From: Bemisia tabaci
Taxonomy: Eukaryota > Arthropoda > Insecta > Hemiptera > Aleyrodidae
Length of the DNA: 64,000 bases
Assembly (NCBI RefSeq): GCF_918797505.1
Contig: NC_092795.1
Span: forward strand, 59,370,916-59,434,915
Direction of reading: 5' to 3'
Shown here piece after piece: positions 25,086 through 37,090 of the stretch. The notes under the pieces are model-generated. The model was given only the letters and a program-made list of their open reading frames with translations. It was not told the DNA's origin and did no database searches. Position 1 is the first letter of the stretch; each line of letters begins with the position of its first letter. Both the position numbers and the translations under genes were made by a program.

Positions 25086-26560
25086 GTGTCGTTTACACAA
25101 TTACACACGTATTTTTCATAATATTTCTTTCCAACCACTCTTCACACTCTTTTCATGTACATAGGATATCGGGACTTTCATTGATTTCAAATTTATCCAT
25201 AGAAAACGAGGTATCAGAAAGCTATGCATACACCAATAATTTGAGAATCAGCATTTTCTTTCCATTTCGGTTGGTCAATGCATTTTTGTGTTCAAAATGC
25301 CTCCTCTTAAAAAATTTAATTCGAATAATCAATGTTTCGCAAGTGAAAATTAAGTCCTTCCTTAGAAGCTGGATGTGTTATACACTGTCGATGCACAATA
25401 GCTTGCATAGCTTGTGACATCGTTGAGCTGCTCGTATGCGTTTTAAGATGCGTCGAAAATTGATGCCGGCCTAAATTAAGTCTAGCTCGGTCGTAAATAA
25501 ACCACAGAAACCACGCTACACTCGAGAATCCCGACACTCCTCAACGTTAGGTGTTCGAAAGTCATCTCAAGAGTTCAACCGCAAACAGGAATCTAGGGTG
25601 AATCCATTGTTGACTGGTGTGGCCGAAATTCATTTTTTGTCTAATCGTCAAACTGTTAAATGAGTGACTCAGTGATGGCTGAAGAGCGTTTACGTAGAAA
25701 ATTAAGCGACTTCTATACATATTGAGGAAAATTTGCTTTCATCATAGAATGAAGGAACCCACTTTTTTGGTACTTTTTCATGGTGCTAATATTTCCTCGT
25801 ATCGATAAGGAAGCGACTAATTAAACCAATTCAATTTTTCGTTGTTACAACTAAAATTTTACTCAGCTTACCAAATCGCCATCTAAAAGCAACATGGACT
25901 CTTCGTATTCGCAGCACGCATCGAGAAACTGGAAAAGTAAAAATTCATCAATTCGATAAAAGTGAGCTTGTGTCGAGACTTCGGAATCTTTCAGCGAGGA
26001 AATGATCACAATATTCTGACGGACTAAAACCAGGATTATACTTCTAAGGTGAATGATAATCGGATGTAATCAACCACCAAGCAATAATTAAAAATAGTAG
26101 AAAAGGCTTTTCATTCTTATTAGTTGGAAAACGAAAGTGCCGTGCGGAATTACAGACAAGTTAATTGCGACAATCTTTGTATGAATTTTTTCCTGTTTGG
26201 AATGAGAAGTTTCCTGCGAGGACCGTGAACCTCGGCGTTACGCATAATAATTCATTCGCGCGTAGACGTACAACGAGACTCGCTTGAACGTTGCACGCGT
26301 CATGTCGCCTCGAACCCACGAGGACTATTTATAACGTGACCGAAAATGCAACCGCGGTACAAAGCGAAAGATCGTCTGGAAAGGTGGTTGAGCGTGCGCG
26401 TCAGGGAATTTCACTCAAATGTGTCAGGGAAATGTCAGGGAATTTCTAAAAAAAAATAAATAAAAAATATTCAAATATCATCGTTTTATGCAACATTTTG
26501 AGACGGAACAATGTTTGTGCCTTTGCGACGTTTTAATGCGGTCTTCGTATCCTGGCTCAC
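25086..26560. other. Gene-free stretch
   Basis: No gene or repeat was recognised. An open frame at 25034-25417 begins in the last satellite unit and encodes an unremarkable AT-rich peptide. Confidence 0.5.
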
Positions 26561-26563
26561 TGG

Positions 26564-26932
26564 CAGGGTGTCTACCGATCCCCAAAAGTCCCCGATTATC
26601 TCGATTTTGGAAGGGTGTCCCCGATATCCTCGAAAGTCCTCAATTTTCTTGTTCAGGTCAAAACTCGTCCTAAACACCGGCATTTTCAAATTTTCCCGCC
26701 AGCCGCGGCGGCGCGGTATAAACCAGGAATAAAAAACTGAAGTGTTGCTTGGTTTTCCGTATGTTTTCATCGGTTCAACACGACTTGTAAAATTAGTCGT
26801 ATAAAACACACCTTTTAACGCTCTAACTAGCTCCCTTTCTCTTACTATTTGGGGGAAAAAGTCCCCAGTTTCCTCGAAAAAACTACCCTGAAAGTCCCCG
26901 ATTTTGGTTTCTCATAACTGGTAGACACCCTG
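26564..26932. mobile_element. Element with CAGGGTGTCTACC inverted ends
   Basis: CAGGGTGTCTACC at the left and GGTAGACACCCTG at the right are perfect inverted ends; ACTGG flanks both sides (26559-26563 and 26933-26937). Internal AAAGTCCCCGATT strings repeat near both ends. The same end occurs at 6592, 43586, 56970 and 57450. Confidence 0.82.
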
Positions 26933-27767
26933 ACTGGTTGACTCGGAGTTTTTAAGCTCCTGACTGACAACGAGTCTCGCCTCATGGTCCCCAATAACGC
27001 ATACAGGGAAGAGTCATTCGGAAAGTCTGGCTCAAATGAACGCATCAAGAGATAATAACCCGAGTCTCACGCATTGTCACCGAAAGAGCCGGGTACAGCA
27101 CATGCTTCGGGGCTCGGGGCACACCGCTCCATCTCCTTCGCCCCTATGATCCACGCATGTTCCGTCACGGTAATCGCTGCGACAGCCCAAGTAAGAACAA
27201 AACAATTACTTGCTGCATGCCACACAATACCCCCTGCCCTCCCCCTCCCCCGCCACCTCTCGTGGGCATCAACATATCCGGCTGAAAGCTCTCGCCCTCT
27301 CAAGTCTCCGTTGCCAAACGGTGACCGATCCCTGCACCGAGAAAAATATTTGTGACAGGATCTGTGAACAGGGACCTTTATCTTCCAAAAATTCATAATT
27401 GAGTTTTTGGCGCCACTGCATAGAGGAAGCAAATCTGGACTTGAAGCAATTTTGACCCTAGGAGCTCAAAAATTGAGGAAGATATGACGTCTTGAAACCC
27501 CTAGACAAAAATTCTTAAGTTTAAAGTTTTGTAGGTTAAAGGAGTAGGTTTTTGTGTAGGAATTTTGATGTGCACACATTGTTTAAAGATGAAAGTGAGC
27601 TTGTTCCAAAAGCTTCTTGAGAGCTTTTCCCGTTACTGGATCATCCTCTAAAATCGTCCATATTTTTCGACTATTTTTGTGATCGCAAGAATTCCGAAAG
27701 CCGCATGGCGCGAAATCCTACCTAGGACATAATCGCTCTTTCCTCCTCTCCCCTCCACCTGAACTGT

Positions 27768-28013
27768 GGGCTGATTTATTGACTATGATAGACTAAGTGA
27801 TAGACAAAGAAGACGAAGGGAAATGGAGCGATCATATTGGTTGAAAGGAGTGGTTGTCAAAGACATAAGGGGAAATGATGCACTTACTATAAGTGGGTTG
27901 CCGTTAGTTAGTCTATTGCTCACCTCCTTTATCCATTTTATCCACCCATTTTGACCGTAGAATCACTCCTTTTTCACTTTGTCTTATTGGTCTATCAATT
28001 TCAACGATCAGCC
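27768..28013. mobile_element. Family J foldback MITE
   Basis: It contains GGCTGATT...GATAGAC, AGACAAAGAAGACGAAGGGA, TGCCGTTAGTTAGTCTATTG and the mirrored end TCTATCAATTTCAACGATCA. The second copy at 54276-54548 is next to exon 4.4. Confidence 0.83.
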
Positions 28014-28341
28014 TGCTGGGCCTGCTGCATGAGTCAGTATTTTGCAGTGAAATTGAATGGAGCGCATTTCACCTCTTATCCATATCACTCGAGTTTTTGG
28101 TGGCAAAGTAGGCTTCGGAGTGAAATGCACTCCGGAATCCGGATTCCACGGTTTCCAACACCTGATGATCCGATTTTCAGCTCGTGCAGGAGCTTTCTCC
28201 TCTCACGATTCCACCCACGGCAAGCACGCTTTTAGAACCGGAAAGAAAACCACCCCTTTGTTCGTCGGACCATTCCTGGGCTGAAGATGCTGAAAATGTG
28301 TCGGAAAGTGAAGTCTCTTTTTGAGCGCCCTCATATCCTTC

Positions 28342-28453
28342 CTCCTTTGACGTAAGAGCGTACCTCCATTTTCACATGAGCCCCGAAACGCATGGAGCTA
28401 TACGGAGAACAGGGCTCACGTGGAAATCCAGATACGCCCTTACGTCAGAGGAG
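28342..28453. repeat. Hairpin family K element
   Basis: CTCCTTTGACGTAAGAGCGT mirrors TACGCCCTTACGTCAGAGGA; inside, CATGAGCCCCG and CAGGGCTCACG pair. Related copies occur at 2270, 15460 and 30617. Confidence 0.78.
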
Positions 28454-28753
28454 CGACGATATGCGACACGCTTTAGGCCATGCGCGGGGAAGGCGGACAA
28501 ACGGTGTGTTAATTAGTGCCGACCAGAATATAGTCAGTCGCCGAAGAGCCATGCAAATGAGTCGGAGAGTGGATACGGTTACGAGCGCGCATCGAAAAAG
28601 AAATGAAACCCATTTAATTTAATGATTTTTATTTGCCTCTGTTCCGTAAAGACGGAGCATGAATCACTACTTTCACATAAATAATGGTTTAGTTTTTAAC
28701 GAAAAACCAAAAGAATAAATTTATAAACCCTTTTATATAAGCCTTTTATTAAA

Positions 28754-28990
28754 CACTGGAAAAAAAACACATTGGATCTAGAGTCCAGACTCTTAAAAAC
28801 ATCGACAAGAAAAAATACTCTTGATTCAATCAGATTTAACTGATTTAAGCTTAAATCAAGAACCAAGCCTCTTAATTTGAGCGGATTTCCTTTTGATTTA
28901 AGCTTAAATCTGATTGAATCAAGAGTCCTTTTTCTTGTCAATGTTTTCAAGAGTCTGGACTCTAGATCCAATGTGTTTTTTTTTCCAGTG
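28754..28990. mobile_element. Family A MITE, complete
   Basis: The ends are CACTGG and CCAGTG. The body is nearly identical to the copies at 7631 and 48630, including GGATCTAGAGTCCAGACTC and its mirror. Confidence 0.92.
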
Positions 28991-29749
28991 AAGGTATTTT
29001 TCTTTCCTAATTTTTCGCCAGAAAAGTGATGAAATTTCATTAACCCTGCATATCGATTTGAATAACAAAATGCATTGAAACCAAAACTGCACGAGGCAAA
29101 GAGTGGCAAATCGTTCCAAAATCAAATCGAAATGATCAATCGCGTCTTCCAATGCTAGGAATGTTCTTTAAATAAAAATATATATGTCCATTACGATGAA
29201 ATACAATGGGAAAGTGACGTTGCGTCACAGCGCCTATGCCAACAGCTGAATCAGAAGATCTTCTTAAACAACAGTGTTATGGGATTCGTGTGTAAAAATT
29301 GTGTGCTCCGCAGCAAACGGAAGCATCAGTGGACCTTAAGATGTATTCTTAACATTATAGTAGTATTCGCTCTTATTAATTCTTAAGTGGATCTCTTTTG
29401 TACGGTAATTAACGGTAATTGAGTCGGTGATTCGGGTTTAACAAGCCAGATCCACTCGGAGGCAATAAAATTATCGAGTTTATTCGCCTCGACTCGATTA
29501 GATCGCCGAAAGCGCCTCGACGCACGTTGGATTTTATACCCTTACAATTCGGACACCCAATATTGAGGAAGCTTCTTGGCTTTTATTATTTTTAACCCTC
29601 GGTGAAGCATTAGCGCGTGTTACGGAATCGTATTTTGATGGCCAAACCTCGCAGAACCCCGTGGTAAATGGACTACAAAGCAGGGCAAGAATTAAAACTC
29701 TGATATAGTACTAGTTTCTTCATTAAAATTTCACGCAGAGCACGATGAA

Positions 29750-29912
29750 CTGAGGCGAGGCGAGAATGATCGAGTATTGATATTTTCCCCTTTGAAGCTA
29801 TAGTAAGAGATCGATTATTAAGGAGTTCTTTGCGAACATCCTGTTCATCGATCCTTTTCCGTAGGTTTAAATGGCAGATCAATCGAGATATCGCAAAGCA
29901 CGCTACGCCGAT
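29750..29912. mobile_element. Degenerate family D hAT-type MITE, inverted orientation
   Basis: It contains the reverse complement of the family core (TTTTCCGTAGGTTTAAATGG, CGCAAAGCACGCTACGCC) and the GCGAACATCCTG hairpin half. The terminal bases are eroded. Confidence 0.8.
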
Positions 29913-30197
29913 GACAATGAACGTAGTGAAATCTTCCAAAATGAACACACAAGTGAGGAATTCAAGTTTATAGGCGAGCATCGTAAAAAGTAATTTCAAT
30001 GTCTTCACCAATATTGGACGTAGAAATTCGGAGGTTGAACGGATCTGATTGCTCTGTCGCTAATCCTCAAAATCCAATCATGAAAAAACTCAATGGGTCT
30101 TTTGTGTCAATCATAGAATAATGTTTTGATTGTATATCAAATTATTGATCAGCCAAAAATAATAAGATTTGTCCCAACACCAAGTTTCCACGCCCAA

Positions 30198-30408
30198 CAC
30201 TGAAAAAAAAGTAGCTTGGATCAAGCATGATAATTCTTGAATTTGCCGCCAAGAATTTTCTTTATCTTGCTTTAAGCTGACTTTTTCTTGATTCAAGAAA
30301 AATAATGCTTGGGTTAAGCAAAAAAGTAGCTTATATTAACCAGCAAAATTCTTGATTTAAGAAGAAATACTTCTTGGCGACAAATTTAAGATTCTTTTTT
30401 TTCCAGTG
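30198..30408. mobile_element. Family A2 MITE (CACTGAAAA...CCAGTG)
   Basis: This 211-bp element is nearly identical to 49024-49234. It holds GTAGCTTGGATCAAGCATG, repeated TTCTTGA(A/T)TT strings and a poly-T CCAGTG end. It shares terminal bases with family A but a different body. Confidence 0.92.
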
Positions 30409-30616
30409 AATATCAACAAAAATATTGCCCTTAAGAAAACACGGCGTATAAAGATAAGCTGACATCCCCCAAAAATCAGTGCTTAAATTCCGTCAATATG
30501 TTTCATCCCGCACCCCCTCCCGCTTCGCCCACTCTGAAAAACCTGAACTCGAGCCTGATTAGGTGACTGATGGCGAGCGTAGGCGGTCGAACACTCGAGC
30601 AGGACGCTCGTGACGT

Positions 30617-30734
30617 CGTTCCGCTGACATAAGGGCGTATCTCAAGTTTTGCGTGAGCCCTGTTCTCCGTTTAACTCCATGCTTTTCGGGGCTCATATGG
30701 AAACGGAGATACGCCCTTTTGTTAGAAGAACGAC
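30617..30734. repeat. Hairpin family K element, best preserved
   Basis: CGTTCCGCTGACATAAGGGC, then GTATCTC, mirrors GAGATACGCCC, then TTTTGTTAGAAGAACG. The centre has GTGAGCCCTGTTCTCCG and GGGGCTCATATGG. It can form one long stem. Confidence 0.85.
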
Positions 30735-31472
30735 GATGAGTGTCTTTATTAAAAGCGGATTACAGGAACCACTCGAAGGATCGTCGATACCGCAGAGGGC
30801 CTCTCCAGCATTCAATATGACTCCTGTTCACCATTAAGTTTTGGCGTTTGATTATTCCAAGTATCAAGATTGTTTAGTCTGCGCCGTGAGTAGACCGGGC
30901 CACTTTTCAAGTGAGTCTCTGGAGAACAAATTGTTTGATTTATCTTTCACATTAGCTATCAGATCGCGCTGTCGCGTCATCGTAACTTACCAGGCGTTGA
31001 CAGCACATTTTGATCGTCAAATTCGAACTAAGAATAGCGCTTGAGGTGCTTTCAAAAATTCAGCCCTCTTTTAAGTGTAGTTCTTTTTTTTTTTGGTACA
31101 GAAAAATCCAATAATCTCATCAAAGTTTAAACGAATATCACCAACTATGTGAGCGAATGAAAATCACACACTATGTTTACGGACATTGATGAGGGTTTAT
31201 TCGAAAATTCAAAATATATTCCATGATTTATCCTCCAAAAAATAAACTGGGTAAAATGTATTGTTTGCAAACCAAGGCACAGACATTTTTTTAAGCTAGT
31301 GGCATAACCATTAATTATTCGTAGAAGATCGGGTGGTCCAGAGATAGGAAAGACCAAAAATTCGTTTAAAATGACTCTTGGGAATTAATGCTAAAGCGTG
31401 AGGCCCATCTCTCTGGTTCGCGGGTTAAGCCTCCTCTGAAAGCTCATTTTCAGAAATATTTACGAAAAAGTA

Positions 31473-31658
31473 CCCTGAAAAAAAAAACTCCGTCCGTGGA
31501 AGCCTACTTACGGGTTATGTAGACATATACCGTCCGCGTTCTGGGAGTAGCACCCGGAGCAATCGAAGCTACGGCTCCAGCACCCGGAACTTTTGACCTT
31601 TGAGCCCGGAACGGACGGTATTTCTATACATAACCCTAAAAAAGGTTTTTTTTAAGTG
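31473..31658. mobile_element. Family C MITE, third copy
   Basis: CGTGGAAGCC(G)TACTTACGGG, ATGTAGACATAT, CCGTCCGCGTTC and AGCACCCGGAGCA are shared with 2331-2528. The ends CCTGAAA and AAGTG are partly degraded. Confidence 0.82.
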
Positions 31659-31659
31659 G

Positions 31660-33289
31660 AGATCGTATTATTATTATTGAAATCATCAAGAACGAGAGCT
31701 TCGGAGCCGGCAGATCGCAGAATCTTCAACTGGAACGTTTTTCCGTTTCTTAGCTAAAGATCTCTTTTGGCTGATGACAAGGTTTTTAAGAGTCGTGGTG
31801 TAAATTTGACGATTATAATGGTGATTTGAAGAGATTGGGTGGCAAAATTGGTGGAATTGAAGGAGTTGGAGCAGCAATCCAATTTAAAGTGTCTGACAAT
31901 GTGTAATTTGCGAGTAACGGCCGCTGCGGTCCCAGAGTCACACGGACCATGCTCGATCTGGTGTAAGCAACTTCGTCGGTTGTTCTGACCTCCGTTGTCA
32001 TGTGTGGATTATAATCAAAGAACGATTCAGCTAATTGAATTTTGTAGACTTATCGATCATTTTCCGGTAAATATGGCAACACATAATTTGTTGCCGCTAA
32101 CAAGAAACGGAAATCGCGCTCCCGCGCTTTACCAAGCTTCAAGACGAGGCGATGTTGCTACTTTTGTATTTTCCAATTTTTATCCCTCTCATTCTCTGAA
32201 GGCGTCCGCACAACTTGAAAATTTGGACAGTTTTTTGGTGTCGTAACAGTACGTAAATCCTCTAATCAAAAATTGACGTTAACTAAATGCGATTAACGAG
32301 ATTAACAAATTATTGAAGGTTTGCAGATTTTGGAAGCTTCCAATTTACTCAAGCTTATTTCAGCTGAGATTTCAGGTCAAAGTCTCGAATGGCATCAATA
32401 CTCTCTGAAACGCTCGTTTCGAAGAATTTTCAACGGATTAAATTTTTCCTCGTGCTTGACATCGTTTATTTGCATCGTAATCGTATTTCTGGCAGCTCAT
32501 ACTGATCAGAAATAGTTGGCAAATGAAACTCTTTTTTTTTGTTGCCAAAACTTTCTTACTTTATTATATATTTTTATTCGTCTGCTTTAAAGAATATCTA
32601 GTGCAGTGACTGTTAGCCGCATTTAGCGCTAGTGTCTTGAATACCACCATTTCGACACTGGGGAACCCATTTTGCATCCTTGGCAAAATGAAGGTAAACT
32701 TCGTTCGTGTTTTGTTCTGCTCATGGCTTTAGTAAGTGTGCTATTAGGTACTCCTCCGCAATATTTCGGAACTCGCTTTCAAATTATTGCGGATTTCATA
32801 TATTTTTCCCCCCTGATTTACTTATAACATTTTCTCAACGCAATAAACTCGAGAGGCTTTATTCTAATTTTAAAGGTTCTCTGTCCCTGAATTTTGTCTT
32901 TTAAACTTGTTTTTTTTTTTTACGTCATCTATCTAAATTCTAAGTTTTCTTATTTTGTTGTCTTGTTCTTTTTCATGTTAAAGCTTGGTTCACGGAATAT
33001 ATTTTTAATCCTAAAAGTTCTATTTACTATGTTACCATTTCTTGCTATAACTGTTCGGGGGTGTATTCAGGTAGTTGGAAGGACCAAATCGACAGAAAAG
33101 AACCAATCAATTTTTATATCTTTCTTAGCCCTGTAATTAAAGTTAAGGCTTTATGTCCTCAATTAAAGTTTTTTACTCTTAAGTTTCTTCCAGTGGAGCT
33201 TCAAGTTACCTCTAAACTCAATTGTTAAGCAAGTGTTGATTGGTTCATTTCTGCTCTTGTATGGTGGCTTTTGATGCCCTCTCCCTTTT
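31660..33289. other. Gene-free stretch upstream of exon 4.1
   Basis: The DNA is AT-rich, with no gene recognised. It was read for an earlier Dscam1 exon 4 copy or exon 3 and none was seen. Confidence 0.55.
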
Positions 33290-33543
33290 TGCCGTGCTAA
33301 GGGAAAACGCCGTATGAACCCTCAGGCGTTGCCAAGTTTCCTTCGATAAAAACCGAATTTACAGGGCAAAACGTGAATATTTTTTTCCAAAATTTTCAGG
33401 CAATTTCGTACGCAATTTAATCTAAAATATCTGAAAATTTCAAGGGAAAATATGCATGAATGTCGTCAAAAATACATGTTTTATCAAGGGAAATTTGGCA
33501 ACTCTTGAATGTTCATAGGGAGTTCTTCCTTAGCCTGGCAGCT
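33290..33543. mobile_element. Family E foldback MITE next to exon 4.1
   Basis: GCCGTGCTAAGGGAAAACGC and the mirrored TTCTTCCTTAGCCTGGCAGC are family E ends. Its right end lies 101 bases before the exon 4.1 start. Confidence 0.85.
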
Positions 33544-33644
33544 TTCAGCTCGATGATACGCAATACGTTTGACGATGATGCCGAAAAGGCGATCGTTTCG
33601 GTGTGCGATTCCCGGAATTTTCACCCATTTACTGTTTTGTCCAG

Positions 33645-33806
33645 TGGTAACGCAGTCATACGAAACGGACGTCAACAAGGAGTACGTCATCAGGGGTAAC
33701 GCGGCCATATTGAAATGCCAGGTCCCGTCTTTCGTGGTAGATTTCGTATCCGTAGTATCATGGCACACCGACGATGGCGAGGATTTCTACCCCTCCAATA
33801 ATTACG
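33645..33806 (+). CDS. Dscam1: Dscam1 alternative exon 4.1 (first half of Ig2)
   Basis: This is a 162-bp exon, phase 1 at both ends, with acceptor TTGTCCAG and donor GGTACC (weak, GTACCT). It encodes about 54 residues: a VVTQ start, then EYVIRGN at about residues 13-19, the Ig B-strand Cys at residue 25, PSFVVDF at 28-34, and the core Trp at 40 within VVSWH. An acidic TDDGED stretch and a FYPSNNY end follow. The partner Cys of the Ig2 disulfide lies in exon 5. It is the most 5' copy and sits 15.7 kb upstream of the next one. A foldback MITE ends about 100 bp before its acceptor. Third codon positions are GC-rich relative to the surrounding intron. I regard it as an intact, normally usable copy. 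Confidence 0.94.
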
Positions 33807-35079
33807 GTACCTCCCTCTTTCGGGCGATTTTTTGCTTTTGGAGGACCGTTCTTTCTTTTCACACATTCGATTTTTCCTCCAATCCTTTCCATTACCCCGT
33901 AACTTCCTAGTCTCCTGAAAGTGAATTTTCCTCGTGTAATTCATATTTCTCCCAAGTTTGTTTCCCATATTTTCACTCCCTTGAAATATCAAACTCGCCG
34001 AGTTAATTTTTCCGTCCTGTATTAACGTACAGCCGTTACGCATACTCATAGAAATTCTGGCAAAATGTGAAGTTAAAACTGTGGCACCATCATCATCTTC
34101 TGTCACTGTTTATTTGTCTCTTTTATCGTGCTTACTTTTATGAAGGTTTATTCGATCATTTGTTTATGAATATCAATTAACTGAAGCAGATCTGTGTTTT
34201 ATCTCTGCACACGTTTTGATTATTTTCCTCTTTGCATTAACAATTTGTCTTTCGTCATCTTATTGTTTTATTCTCATTTTGTATATTTAGGTTGGGATTT
34301 TGAAAACGGGAGAAGCGTTGTAACTTTCCAGTGTTCATCGTAAAAGTCATTTACTTTTTTATTTTTACACAAACCCGTCACGTATTTTGAAGAAAGGTAC
34401 CGTAGAGCTCTGCGAGTTACATTGAATAGTAATGAAACTTCGAATCCCGGAAGGTCGGTTTCAGGACATTTTGTCAACGATTTTTTATCCGCGCACCTTT
34501 TTTGTCCAGTAGTTTACGCCCACACGTAAAATAAGCAACAGTGACTTGGTCCAAGCGTTATATTTTAGTCAGTTTGTAAAATTATATTGACAATATGGAA
34601 ATGAGAAATTGAGAGAGAAGGAGATGTTGTTATGGTTGCTCATTTTCTAAATGAAATGTTATTACTTTCTCCTTTTGAATCATCTTTTTAAATTGTCATT
34701 GGTGAATATTTGGTTTTATTTCTATCCTTAAAATATTGAATGTACAATATACCTTATATACGTATAGGTACTATTTTTTATTTTTTTTATTTTTTCTTTA
34801 CGAATTTAATACTTCATTTTGAAATTTTTTTATACTTTTAAAACGTGACAAATATTTGTAAAACCTTTTCCAAGCGACATTAATCTCAATGAGCCGCAGT
34901 TGTGCCGGCAGAAACTGCAAAAATGAATAAAAGAGGAAAAAAAAACCAAGAAGCACGCAATCCTTGGTTTTAACCCATTTGTACATCGATCTTTTAGAGT
35001 CAAATACGCCAAATTTTGAGCGATTTGTTGCGCGTACACCTCGCTGCAGCACAATAAAAGCACAAAATGTAAAAGAACA
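33807..35079. other. First part of the long intron after exon 4.1
   Basis: The sequence is AT-rich, with no exon-like segment recognised. A minus-strand open frame (33690-34106) overlaps exon 4.1 as an antisense shadow. Confidence 0.55.
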
Positions 35080-35302
35080 AACTAAAGTGCTTTGGAAATC
35101 ATTGAGTTTGACACGAAGCCACCAATATTTAAAAAACACACATTATATTATTATTCTCCTTTGATAAATTGATACATATTTTTTCCCCATCAATTTAAAT
35201 GAGAGTAATCAATGCGGAGTGTGCTAACATTTCAAAATCATGAGTTAAAAAATGCTGACTATGCGAGTATAAATATTAGAGCCGAACAGAGCGGAGCGGC
35301 GT
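35080..35302. mobile_element. Left half of an element also present at 60045-60540
   Basis: GTGCTTTGGAAATCAT, CAAAATCATGAGTT(A/G)AAAAA and AGCGGAGCGGCG are shared in order with 60045-60265. The right half resumes at 36832 after about 1.5 kb with no counterpart in the other copy. Confidence 0.8.
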
Positions 35303-36069
35303 TACTAATTTTTTTATGGGGGGGGGGGGGTGGGCAATGTTGTATAATTTTGTGAACCAGGAATTGGTATTATCTGGTAAAATATACCTCCTAAATGTTG
35401 TGGTTTCCCTGAGGAAAATAAATTCCAGTACCAAAGAAAACTGCTTATCCCACTATTCGAGTTGTTCATACAGTGTTGACAAATCAGCGTAAGAAGAACT
35501 TTATTTGAACCTCAATGCTCGCTGATTTCTTGATTCGCCGCGCTTTAAAACCAACAGAAATTTTGAAGCTTTGTAATTTAATGGTACAATTATGCTATCA
35601 GAATTATTATGTTATCAGAATAACTATGAATTAAGATTCGATCTTCGTCTATAATTCAAAAAATACATTTAAATTCATTATACGCGGCAATTTAAACATA
35701 CGTAACATAAATATTTTACTTGAACAAGAAGTATATTCACTCAATGAAGGAAAGCAGAAACCAAAATTAATAACAAAGTATTTTGAAAGAAAAATGATTA
35801 CTGTCTGTAAGAGCAGGAAAATATTCATCGGTATAATATTTTATTGCGCATCAAAAAGAGTGAGGTGTCACACTTGCTTTTTTTTCTTTTTTAAACAAAG
35901 TTGTGAGCTTGCGATGATTTCAGAGCCTTACAAACCTGAGAGAATAAAAACACGAAGAAATCATGAACCAAGAAAGAAATAAGCATTCGTTGTTAAGTTA
36001 GAGGACATTTACTCATACAATCACGGAATAATGCGCGAGGAGTGCAGTAAGCTCCTTTTCTGTGGAACA

Positions 36070-36831
36070 GTGCTATGTCTATGGGCCTCTCTAAAGGTAC
36101 AGACAATGTGAAAAACAATTATCTAAACGATTGAGAGGATTTAAGAACCCACGTGTTCTGTATTTTGAGCCATAATTGTAAAATTTCTAGTCAAAAAACG
36201 GGAACTGTCTTTAGTCTATGGGCTTCTCTACAGGTATAGACAAGGTGAAAAATAATCATCCCAATGATTGTGAGGATTTGAGAACTCACGTGATGTGCAA
36301 AAAATGCAGTCCTCAAAGATCTGGAGTCTGCAGTAGTGCAGTAAGCTCCTCAGTGTGTCAATTTTCTTCATTTCTCGAAGGCCGGTTTTGGAAATTCAAA
36401 GTGCGCTAACCTCCAGGGACGCAAGTATGCGCAGAATTTTTTTGCTCCGAAATCAAGTGTAGGGTCAGCACTAACTACTACAGTCGGTCTGCACGTGTGC
36501 GAACCTACGCAGGGCCTTTATTTTGAGTCATAATTGTAAAATTTCCAGTCAAAAAACCGGAGCTGTGGTAAGTCTATGGGCTTCTCTAGAGGTATAGACA
36601 AAGTAAAAAATAATCATCTTAACGATTATGAAGACTTGAGAACCCACATGACCTGTAAAAAATGCAGTATTCATATTCCCAAGGATCTGAGGTCTGCAGT
36701 AAGCTCCTTAGTGTGTCAATTCTTTATTTCTTGAAAGCCGGTTTTGGAAATTCAAAGTGCCCTAACCCCCAGGGACGCAAGTATGCGCAGAATTTTATTG
36801 CACTAAAATCAAGTTTAGGGTTATGCTGCCA
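36070..36831. repeat. Imperfect tandem repeat, AGTCTATGGGCTTCTCTA units
   Basis: GTCTATGGGC(C/T)TCTCTA starts at about 36077, 36215 and 36574. The two longer units (about 359 bp apart) share TGAAAAATAATCAT-type, AAGCTCCT(C/T)AGTGTGTCAA and CCAGGGACGCAAGTATGCGC segments. Confidence 0.85.
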
Positions 36832-37090
36832 GCGCGAGAGGCTCACTGGCGCCTACAAACCTAAGTGGATACGTCACGCATTGCACAATGCTTGAAGTAT
36901 CCACTTAGGTTTGTAGGCGCCAATGCTCGTTTCGCGCTGGCCGCCCGCCCGCCGTGCGGCGGCGCCTGAAGCAACTATTTTACAACAGAGGTGTTGCACA
37001 GTATTATACGAAATTGAACGTATTAAGAATGACAGGCATCCTTTAAAAGTACAGATCTTTCCTCAGAAAATAAATCAAGATACTTATCGT
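36832..37090. mobile_element. Right half of the 35080 element, starting with a palindrome
   Basis: It shares GAAGCAACTATTT(T/C)ACA, TTGCACAGTAT and GGCAGG/GACAGGCATCC strings in order with 60266-60540. Its first part is the palindrome at 36847-36922. Confidence 0.8.
36847..36922. repeat. 76-bp palindrome (GCGCCTACAAACCTA arms)
   Basis: TGGCGCCTACAAACCTAAGT and its inverse bound a centre of CACGCATTGCACAATGCTTG. A nearly perfect homologue lies at 60266-60343. Confidence 0.93.

Noticed and set aside
1..33644. Search for Dscam1 exons 2-3 (Ig1) upstream of exon 4.1
   Set aside because: No Ig1-like segment with splice sites was recognised by reading; a short exon without a long open frame could still be missed.
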